Below are positions 55,944-64,000 of a DNA stretch of 64,000 nucleotides, piece by piece. Numbering within the stretch: the stretch's first letter is position 1; each line of letters begins with the position of its first letter. The notes beneath the pieces were generated by a model, which was not told the DNA's origin, did not search any database, and saw only the letters and a list, made by a program, of their open reading frames with translations. A program made the translations under genes and the position numbers. This DNA comes from Notospermus geniculatus (taxonomy: Eukaryota > Nemertea > Pilidiophora > Heteronemertea > Lineidae): positions 38,468-102,467 of the forward strand of contig NMRB01002367.1 in the NCBI GenBank assembly GCA_002633025.1, written 5' to 3'.

Positions 55944-56330
55944 AATCAAAAACCCGTCTGATATGTTGTGTACCTTGACTGGATACACCCACCATACAAA
56001 TTTCATGAAGTTTCGATGACCAGTTCAGGAGTAATCGCAAATTTTGTGTTTTCACTATGTGCCCCCTGGTGGCCAAAGTATGAATCAGATCCGGCCGATT
56101 TTCAATAGCGAGAAGCGTCATGTCATGAGGTATCACCATACAAAATTTGAGATGAAAATTCCGAAGCATTCTCAAGTTAGAGCGTTCACGTCGTTTGCGT
56201 GACGACGACGACGACGGACGACGACGGACGACGACAGACGACGACAGACGACGCACAGACAGCCGCCAGCGTGATGACAATACCCCGAAGACCCTGATGG
56301 GCCTCGGGGTGAAAAGTGTTATGTCAGGGT
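55944..56330 (-). repeat. dispersed repeat with GACGACGACGG tract
   Basis: The tract 56200-56262 is the inverse of the GTCGTCCGTC tract at 31350-31390. ACCCTGATGGGCCTCGGGGT follows. The flanks (TGGATACACCCACCATACAA) resemble the low-copy body of such repeats. No gene. Confidence 0.6.
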
Positions 56331-56647
56331 AAATGTGGCTGAAGTCACTGTGTAACATGCACAACCACCCTGACCATGCATGACATTGCCCATTACATAA
56401 TGCGGGCTGCCACATTTCCTGGGACTTTTTAAGCACTGCGACAGTTGCGAATAGACAACAACTCTATTCCAAATTTTCTAGAATTAATTATGAATTACCG
56501 TATACCACTTTTTATAAGTTAGTCCTCGATTTTGTGTCTTTTAGGTTTTTATATATTTATTTTCTTCCAGATATTTGCATCGGGAGAACTCTTTGACATG
56601 TTTGAACACTGTCAAATGTATCAATCTTCCCATAAAAGGAACCAAAC

Positions 56648-59600
56648 ATGACAATGAGGGTGATTTGCGCATGGATTGTGGTGGTCCTAGGCCTTCTACT
56701 GTTAGTGAAAAACAGTAAGTATGAAACAAATTATTTTCACATTTTTGTGACACTCCGAGTCCAAAATTTTCAGTTACCGGTAAACACTGAATTCGTTAGG
56801 CCATCAAGAAACTAGGCCTAAAAGAATGAAGATAAACAAGACACTCAGAAGTAGGCCCTATCCTAAAGCCTGCCGCACACGAGTGCAATTTTGCCTCCGA
56901 CATTGCCTCGATCCATAAAAGTTTTTTGTCTCAGCATCCTGTCACCGCACAGGGAGCCTCAGCCTCCGCACACAATTGCAATTGTCTCCGGTAGATGTGG
57001 CGTGACATCATTCCATCATGTTTGATCTGCGTTGGAGGCAAAAAATTCCGTCTCCGCCCCTGCCTCCGACCACTGCACACGATGACATTTGCATGTACAT
57101 GTAGGAGGCAAAAATCTCCATAGTTGGAGGCAAATTGCACTCCTGTGCAGCCTCCTTAAGTATGCTATAGCAACCCCTCCATCCCTCTCCCATTTCGAGC
57201 CAGAAAAAAGCCAACTTCTTCAGCACAGATTACAAGAAACCCCGTGATCTCAGAAACCCCGTGATCTTCTTACCAAAGAATTTTGAAATCAACTGTTATT
57301 AAGATTCCCCTTCAAGCAGAAAAAGAAAGCCTAAAAATTTACTGGATTGAGTCAACAAGCTACACAAACTGTATGCATTATGAGCTTATTAAATTGGACA
57401 AGCCAGAATTGTTTAGCGACCTCATTTTGGAGAAGCTGTAGAAGAAGTGTTAGACTTTAGTTCACAGAAAATCCGTCAGATGGCAGCACCAGTACAGACG
57501 TGGTTTTGCCTTGAAAAATTCTGTTACCGGGAACAGGCATTTTACCACTATTTAACTGCCCAAAAAAACGTATATCAAGTTCATTGTCATAAAATATTGC
57601 AGCATTCCAGTGTTGTGGTGTCTTCTTGGTGTGGCCAGATTCAAGGTCGAAAATACAGGGTGTTTCTGGCAGGCCTATGATCACTCTACAGATGAGTTTC
57701 ACATTGCCAAAATTCGGTCATCACCATGGTAATTCTCTTCCAGAGTGACGACGACCTAATTTTGCCAACATGGCTGCTAGCAAAACTATAGTATAGCAAT
57801 ACTACATGATACAGTAAATAAATTGAGTATAAAATGAAAATTTAATATGGATTTTTTTTCTATTTCAGCCAGTACCTGTGCCGTCAAATATGCTGATGGA
57901 CTGGGTAAAAATGACAAACGTATATTTCTTCTTGGGGAACAAGCAGAGTTAAAATGTGACGTGTCTGCAATGAATCATACAAATGATGTCCTTTATTGGA
58001 AATATGATGAAAAGGTCCTTGCTGAAAATACAAAGGTTAGGCCGAGTTACACTGACAAATATCACGTGTCTTTAAAAAATCAAAAAAATTATACACTGTC
58101 ATTCAAAGTGGAAGCTGATGATGTTGGGAAGTATACCTGTACATGCACATCAGGAGGAATACATTATTCTGTCGGGGTCAAAGGTAAGTAGACAGGCACA
58201 CATAAAGCGGCACATTGTTCTTAGAGGCCAAAATTAGAAAATGTGGTATTGAGCTAAAAATTGAGGCAGCAACTTTCAATCATGTCGTTTTGATTGCGGA
58301 TGTCATTATATATGCTCCTTCTGAGCCAGTCCTGCTGTTTCAGAGTGCCCGACAATGGGCATCAATGAAGTCACCCAACTCGCAACCGGTTCCATCACCC
58401 TCATCTGTGACGTACTGGTCTTCATGGTTCACAAATACATGAAACAGGGCAGTGAGTAGAGATAACACCTTAACCTTTTAAGTTTGCAAAAACAAGCTGA
58501 CCAAAGTCTAACCAACGAAGAAGTCATTTGATAAGCAAGTTCCTTCCGGTCTGACATGTCATGTGATCATCACCACTCCCGCATGGCCATAGGATCACAT
58601 CAGATCGCAAAGTGATAATGCCACCACAGAGTGATAATGCCACCACAGAGTGATAATGCCACCACAGAATGATAATGCCACCACAGAGTGAAAATGCCAC
58701 CACAGAATGATAATGCCACCACAGAGTGATAATGCCACCACAACAGATGATTATTTGGTTTGGTATAGCACTGAAATCACATCTCAGAGCATCCATAATT
58801 CAGTTTTCTGGGGGAGGCTCTCGCTACAATCCACATTCGGTGCGCTGTTTTCCACAAGGGAAGGTCATCAGAATGGAGAAACTGAGGTGTAGGCCTGGAG
58901 ATTTTTTGGCCGCCCATTTTTGTATGAATTGTGCCATGCCAGTTATTATGATAATAATCCAAATGTTCATTGATAGATTGCACTAGGGTTTCATCTCCTT
59001 TCTGCTGAAGCTCGAGATGTTGTCAGAAAGATCACTTGCTGTACTTAAAACAGAGGCTATTTCGCTCATCGTTTTCAGAGTCGAGAGAATCAAGACATAT
59101 GGCTGCTGTTATAATTGTTGTTCTTACGGTGGTGAACTTGTGCCTCTTTGTGGAATTTGGGCTGCGGTTAATGAGCAAATTGCCGGATCTGGAAGGGGAC
59201 CCTTTACCACCCTATTGCAAAATAGGTAAGAAACAGGTTCAAGAACAAGAAGAGGTATTATTACAACAGACTCACCTGACCAATTGTAAATTAACTGTAC
59301 TGTGCTTAGTCCTTCATCAGCAGAGAGTGAACTGCCTGCTTAGACCTTCATCAGCAGAGAGTGAACTGTCTGCTTAGTCCTTCATCAGCAGAGAGTCAAC
59401 TGGGGTGTGTTTCAAAAAGTGTTCCGTCCGACACCAGAAAATTTTCACCATTCTTTTGTCTACTGGTGAAAGGCTGTTTCTTGAAACTCTACAATATTCA
59501 TGTCAGATCTAGGTATCATGGAGCTCTAAATTATGGCACTGCAAACTGATTGATCCATTAACCCTTTAAAGTCTGACAGCAGAAAGTAGTTTTGGTGACG

Positions 59601-60360
59601 GAACAATATATTTTGCTGGTAAGCTCAATATTTTTTGATACCCTCCTTCAAATGAGTGTTACACTGTACATCCCAGATGGAGAAACTAAATAGTTAAAGG
59701 TCTATATTATCAAATACTACATTTGATTTTTGGAAAATCAATGGCACAAATCTTTGTGATCATTTCAAAGTTACATTTTGCCCCATTTTCTTGGGTGACC
59801 AATTTTGAAACACACCCACTGTCTGCTTAGTCCTTCAACAGCAGAGTGAACTGTCTGCTTAGTCCTTCATCAGCAGCAGTGAACTTTCTGCTTAGTCCTT
59901 CATCAGTGGCATTCCACAAACAACGGTGGGAAGAAATATGCCCAAACTTCTTGTGACTTCTCTAACCAAAAATCAACATTAATCATTAGATTCCAGCAAC
60001 AGATGATTCATGAATTGGCAGATCTGCACACTTCTCCCAAAATCTCAAGCAGAACCTCGATCAGAACCTCAATCCATGATTCAGCTATGGTTGACTCTCT
60101 GACATAACTTCTTCGAAGTCACTGTTGTGGAATTGTCTGTGTCATGTCATTCAATTTCAGACTGAGGTTGTGGTTGACACTTTGGCAGAAGTGCGCAGAT
60201 CTTTGTCATTTACATCAATTTGAGAATGGTCTATGGCTCAATTTTTCTAACATTTCCACTTCCAGGAACTGGCGGTATTGTTGGGGTTGTTATCATCGTA
60301 CTTCTTGCTCTTGTTGCCATCATCATCTGCGTGGTTTTCCTCTGCAAGATGAGGGGTCAG
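56648..60360 (+). CDS. Ig-V domain membrane receptor-like gene, five exons
   Basis: Exons 56648-56714, 57869-58183, 58344-58451, 59079-59225 and 60266-60360, all with GT/AG sites. Phases agree: 1, 1, 1, 1, then 0. Exon 1 is a signal peptide (MTMRVICAWIVVVLGLLLLV). Exon 2 is one Ig-V-like domain: strand B Cys in AELKCDV, Trp in LYWKYDEKVL, and DDVGKYTCTC with the F-strand Cys. Exon 3 looks like the first half of a second Ig domain (TGSITLICDV). Exon 4 has a hydrophobic stretch (AAVIIVVLTVVNLCLFVEFG) whose role is unclear. Exon 5 is a transmembrane segment (GGIVGVVIIVLLALVAIIIC) ending FLCKMRGQ at a donor, so cytoplasmic exons must follow outside the part I can model. Phase-1 introns around Ig exons are the family norm. 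Probable function: cell-surface recognition; ligand unknown. Exons 3 and 4 are less certain than 1, 2 and 5. Confidence 0.7.
56871..57152. mobile_element. MITE in intron 1 of the Ig gene
   Basis: Arms of about 32 bp: TGCCGCACACGAGTGCAATT (left) and AATTGCACTCCTGTGCAGCC (right, inverted). TTTTGCCTCC and GGAGGCAAA recur inside in both orientations. The rest of intron 1 (57153-57868) shows nothing. Confidence 0.65.
58612..58743. repeat. 19-bp minisatellite, about seven copies
   Basis: GTGATAATGCCACCACAGA and close variants, in intron 3 of the Ig gene. Copies are almost identical. Confidence 0.92.
59305..59402. repeat. 33-34-bp minisatellite, interrupted by a MITE
   Basis: TGCTTAGTCCTTCATCAGCA and variants, three copies here and about three more at 59818-59910 after the MITE at 59403-59817. 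Located in intron 4 of the Ig gene. Confidence 0.9.
59403..59817. mobile_element. 415-bp MITE with ACTG duplication
   Basis: Ends GGGTGTGTTTCAAAA and TTTTGAAACACACCC (15-bp perfect TIR). ACTG at 59399-59402 and 59818-59821. Removing it rejoins the minisatellite unit (GAGTCAACTG to TCTGCTTAGT). Non-coding. It shares GGG ends and a 4-bp duplication with 20055-20852. Confidence 0.92.
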
Positions 60361-60692
60361 GTAGGTCTTTTTTCAACTCAAGGCCAATTTTCAAATCAGT
60401 CGATTCCGCTGCGGTTTGCAATGAGCAGAGTGGTTTTCACAGGCATTGGGATAATTAAAGTGCCACGCCATGCATCCAAAACTGAATTTCGTGATGCCAT
60501 CGTAGTGCATCTCATTTATGGTAACCTCGTTCATAGCTTTATTCACACGGTCGATGTACACCATTACAGAGCTAATTCATGGTGGTGAGGTTGATCATGA
60601 TCATGTGTCAATGCATGCTCGACAGACTGTTCAAGTCTATCTATCTGAATGATCGAAGTTACCATTAGGCCATGAGACTGTTGCCTCATATA
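60361..60692. other. downstream of Ig gene exon 5, no further exon recognised
   Basis: An open frame continues about 75 codons past the donor, but has no recognised cytoplasmic motif. Nothing else seen. Confidence 0.35.
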
Positions 60693-60985
60693 TTAAAGCT
60701 GACCTATCTGCACAAAAAGCCCCCATGCGACGAGCATGAGAATTGCAAACACCCTGCAGGCACCTCAAACGAAGGCTCAGAACATGGTACCCCACAACAC
60801 CAGGAGGGCGCCACCTTATTTGCCTTCGAGCTTTATTGGTGTCAACATCCTCTGGTGGCCTCCTGCTGAACAATTTTCTGAAAGAAAAAAATTTGACCCA
60901 GCTGGAAATCGAACCCATGCCCTGTTTTCTTTGCTCCATCGTCTTACCCGTTCGGCCACCGAACTTGTTGGAAGACTTCTCTTGT
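60693..60985 (-). repeat. tRNA-derived SINE, minus strand
   Basis: On the minus strand, GGTGGCCGAACGGGTAAGAC (A box) and CATGGGTTCGATTTCC (B box) form the head at about 60895-60985. The body runs to ATAGGTCAGCTTTAA near 60693 and includes GGTGGCGCCCTCCTGGTGTT. It pairs head-to-head with the next SINE. Confidence 0.7.
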
Positions 60986-61061
60986 TTTCTCTTATTCGTA
61001 GTATTATTATGTAAGTCGAAGGTCTACGTCTATGACAAACACAAATCATGTTTCTGTCAGC

Positions 61062-61321
61062 TCGCTCGTTGGCCGAGTGGATAGAGTGGTGGATTACAAA
61101 TCAGAAGATCGACGGCTCGAATCCCGTCTATAAGTATAAATGAGTACTTTTTTTTTCTTTGAGTAGTGTGAGAGGTATGCAGAGATGTTGACAGCTCTGT
61201 TGCCTGAAGACAAATAAGGTGGCGCCCTCCTGGCGTTGTGGGGTATATCATGTTCTGCAGGGCGTTTGCAATTCTCTTCCTCATCGCATGGGGGCTTTTT
61301 GTGTGGATAGGTCAGCTTTAA
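61062..61321 (+). repeat. tRNA-derived SINE, plus strand
   Basis: GTTGGCCGAGTGGATAGAGT (A box) and GACGGCTCGAATCCCGTC (B box) form the head. The body holds GGTGGCGCCCTCCTGGCGTT and ends ATAGGTCAGCTTTAAA, the same body as the minus-strand copy. The heads differ more than the bodies. Confidence 0.75.
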
Positions 61322-61531
61322 AATGAGTTGAAGCATGCTACCTTACCTTATGAAGGGTTACTCCACGCTAGAAAAGTGCGTTGAACTTCTCAAGTGATGA
61401 GAAGTATGGCAGCCATTTTCGGTTTCGACAAAGTATCAGTCCAACCTCCGTGTTACCACTGGCTATATACAGATTGGACAGGACACCAGTCTTATCAAGG
61501 TGTGGAGGGATAAAGAGTCACCAAACACATA

Positions 61532-62187
61532 GGCCCGAACTTATAAAAGGTGTTTTTCGCCTGTCTAACTTGGACTTGTTTAAGCCTAAACATTTGTAAG
61601 ACAACTGTTAGACAAGTCTACCACACTGGTGTTTATCGGAATTTCGAACAACGCAAGGACGTGGGTCCAGCTAGTCAAGTCCAACAGGTGATTTTACATG
61701 TATCGCCGACCACACTGCCTTTGTTGAGACGATTATATAATGAATTGTAAAGCGGCATACCTTAGATGACCTCATTTGCGCGGTATTCGTCATAATAATC
61801 CTATTTGCTGTTGTGACTGGATGGATAGTACACCCTTAGTCAAAAGTAAATGCCCACCTAATTTTCCGGCATATTTCCTTGAATATTTTTCATAGCCACG
61901 TTTTCTTTTCATACAGATAATCTAGGGCCACTAGGACACCTTTTAAGACCATAAAACTTGAAATTATGAATGAATCACAAGCTTAGACAACTGCAAAACA
62001 AGCCCCCTGGCATGTTTTGCGATTCCTTTGTTGTTTAGACACCGTTGTCTATCTTTGGACGGCGGTTTTAGACACGTCTAAGCTAGACATCCTTCTGTAA
62101 TCGCAGTTTAAGCTAGACGACTGATTTGGACTTGTCTTGGCGAGTTAGACTTGTCTAAGGGATAGACATCCTTTATAAGTTCGGGCC
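61532..62187. mobile_element. 656-bp MITE with ATA duplication
   Basis: Ends GGCCCGAACTTATAAAAGG and CCTTTATAAGTTCGGGCC. ATA at 61529-61531 and 62188-62190. AGACAAGTCTA and TTAGACTTGTCTAAG motifs are scattered inside. A solo mariner-type terminus (TA then CACCCTTAGTCAAAAGTAAA, 61829-61850) is nested within; its partner is not found. Confidence 0.85.
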
Positions 62188-62190
62188 ATA

Positions 62191-62879
62191 GTGTGGCACT
62201 TTAACATGCCACTGTTATTCATCCATCAAAGGATTATCCAAAACCGTGTGAAAACCGTACCACTCTGGCCGAATTGCGAACTAAAGAGTTTAGTTAATTC
62301 ACAACCAAGGATTTTGGGTGTACTGAGACTGATCCGATTCCATTTTTTGATGTTACCATAAACGCCGACGAAGCTCTTTTTGATGCCACTGGGTTTATGT
62401 TTGCATTCCTGGCACTACAATGTTTTCAAAAGTGTGCTTTCAAAAATAGCATTTGGCGAATTGTACCATCAAAAATCGTAAATTAATTATTTGCCAAATG
62501 GCATCCTGCCTTCATAGGCAACTCGCCAAGTGAGTTCTCCTGAAGTACATGGCCGATTTTCATCAACCAGGCCTTTCTATAATTTTTTTGAGGACAGGGA
62601 ACTGCATCACCAGGAGAGCAACAGATGGAAATACGTATATCAGCGAGGAGATAATTTGCAGAACCCAGTGAGAAATGGCTCTCAATGGGGCAAAATTCAC
62701 CACTGTTTGTTTCCTAACAACATATTCTGAGACAATGACACAAATGACTTTGATGACCGTCCACAGTTATTCTGAGGTCAAGTTGGCTACAGAGAGCTGA
62801 CTGCCCAACTCTTGTGGAGCAGCAACTCAAGTGTGCAATAAAACATTTTGGCGATCATTATGGTTTCCGATCTCAAGAT
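62191..62879. other. no gene seen
   Basis: A short frame 62530-62730 has no support. GGTTTCCGATC-TCAAG-ATCGGAAACC near 62859-62889 is a small hairpin. Confidence 0.4.
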
Positions 62880-63420
62880 CGGAAACCATATTGTGTTTGG
62901 TCATGGTGTCTGTCTGTGTGTCTGTGTGTGTGTGTGTCTGTTCAGTCTGTCACACCTGTAACTTTGTTCCTGCAAGAGCTACAGACCTGATGTGACCTAT
63001 CCCCAGGTAACATGACCTGAGCTACAAGATGGAATGAAAATTTCAGGTCTCCGATACCTGGTTCATGGTGAAATTGATATATCAAAAGTTGAGATTTTGT
63101 CTGTCACACTTTTGTTTCTTGAATAACTTGTCTCCGAGGCCAGCTAGAGCACTGGTAACAAGTTCCTTCCCTATGTTTATGACCCTTGGCAAGATACTGG
63201 CATCAACGAATTTATTGTCCAGTGTCAGCATCATAATGATATTGATATATCAAATTTGATATTTTGACATATCGGGAAATCTGCCACAGTAAGCAACTTG
63301 AAACTGGTATCACAACATCATAGCTCATCCACGGATGTTATTGCAACTGAAATTTTCAGTTTGCACCTGCTCGGTCGCATGATATTTGCTGATATCATGG
63401 TGAGATTTGATATTCAAATT
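62880..63420 (-). repeat. dispersed repeat, inverted copy of 25267-25595
   Basis: A (TGTC/TG)n tract at 62905-62945, then CCTGTAACTTTGTTCCTGC and AAAATTTCAGGTCTCCGATA, matching the other copy in inverse order. It ends near GCATGATATTTGCTGATATCAT (in two halves). Confidence 0.75.
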
Positions 63421-63450
63421 TGATAACATGACGTAAGTCAGAATCTCGTG

Positions 63451-64000
63451 ATGGTAGAAGCCTAAAACCTTCACCTACACCTAGGTTATCAAGGATGAGC
63501 TTTCAGATTACGCAATGACCTTGAAGGTCAGAGGTCAAGGTCAAGGTCAAACAGTTCTAAAGCGCAAATCTCCTCGGAATTTCAGGAGAAAACGAATTAG
63601 AAGCCTGAATTAACCATCCCCGATAGGCTTATATCAGGGATCCTGTTCCAGTTACGCAATACTTCTCAAGGTCAGAGGTCAAGGTCACAGTCAACCATCA
63701 CAAATAACATGAGACAGAACCTGGTGATGGTGGAAGCCTAAAAACTTCATCTACACATAGGTTATCAAGGATGAGCTTTCAGATTACGCAATGACCATGA
63801 AGGTTAGAGGTCAAGGTCAAGGTCAAACAGTTCGACAGCACAAATCTCCTTGGAATTTCAGGAGAAAACGAATTAGAAGCCTGAATTAACCATCCCTGAT
63901 AGGCTTATATCAGGGATCCTGTTCCAGTTACGCAATACTTCTCAATGTCAGAGGTCAAGGTCACAGTTAATTAGCTCTAGAGTAGTAAACGTCTCATCGG
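63451..64000. repeat. 276-bp tandem repeat, two copies, rich in AGGTCA
   Basis: Units start at 63451 (ATGGTAGAAGCCTAAAACCT) and 63727 (ATGGTGGAAGCCTAAAAACT). Each carries a cluster of AGGTCA half-sites; the first has four at 63525, 63532, 63538 and 63544. A second cluster lies about 140 bp later (near 63669-63688). The window ends inside unit 2. Confidence 0.9.

Larger units (their letters stand above)
54754..56453. mobile_element. inverted-repeat element 3 of a chain, interrupted by a gap
   Basis: TATTCGCAACTGTCGCAGTGCT in two halves: 54754-54775 and the complement 56432-56453, a perfect 22-bp inverted repeat. It overlaps the end of element 2. The second end is followed by another ATAGACAACAACTCTATT (56451-56468). 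The N gap 55333-55943 hides the middle. Confidence 0.6.

Noticed and set aside
63520-63560. Claiming a functional nuclear-receptor enhancer
   Set aside because: The AGGTCA clusters are real, but they sit in a tandem repeat with no linked gene in the window, so function is only a hypothesis.
1-64000. CRISPR array, phage defence island or bacterial operon
   Set aside because: No regularly spaced unique spacers and no prokaryotic gene organisation. Introns, SINEs and LINEs show that the DNA is eukaryotic.

Overview
The window is eukaryotic, repeat-dense DNA with short exons, GT/AG introns and scattered gaps (412 N at 22682-23093, 611 N at 55333-55943, and single N at 10871, 31623, 35430 and 52444). 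The repeat mix (EnSpm/CACTA-like, Copia, DIRS/Ngaro-like, Penelope-like and CR1-like elements, tRNA-derived SINEs, many MITEs, frequent TAGGCCTA and TACATGTA) points to a marine invertebrate, most likely a deuterostome such as an echinoderm, hemichordate or lancelet. That is inference; no diagnostic host gene fixes the species.

Layout. 1-7200: mostly non-coding, with minisatellites, several hairpin MITEs and one candidate secreted-protein exon (2911-3115). 7219-12957: an EnSpm/CACTA-like DNA transposon of about 5.7 kb. Its terminal inverted repeats are built from a 35-bp minisatellite, and its transposase-family gene keeps the N-terminal and C-terminal exons but shows no recognisable catalytic middle. 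13560-17145: a decayed Copia element. 17650-25266: a minus-strand tyrosine-recombinase retrotransposon (DIRS/Ngaro type) with split direct repeats, two copies of the RT region, and two later DNA-transposon insertions whose removal restores the reading frame. 26536-29852 and 32466-33699: large foldback elements. 34272-35652: tandem repeats and tRNA-like repeats. 36386-40214: mariner-type MITEs, a tRNA-derived SINE and a 5'-truncated CR1-like LINE. 40401-41153: an uncharacterised Cys/His-rich protein gene. 42477-50194: a nearly identical tandem duplication carrying an internally rearranged Penelope-like element; only the second copy has two additional insertions. 51102-56467: nested TTAA-flanked and chained inverted-repeat elements. 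56648-60360: the best host gene, a receptor-like protein with an Ig-V domain whose five exons agree in splice phase. 60693-64000: head-to-head SINEs, a 656-bp MITE and a 276-bp tandem repeat rich in AGGTCA half-sites.

There is no operon, CRISPR array, rRNA or intact tRNA gene. The main value of the window is a readable insertion history: for seven elements the target-site duplication is clear, and in five of these the empty site can be read in a duplicated copy, a tandem repeat or a restored reading frame. Similarities were judged by eye from motifs, without searches.
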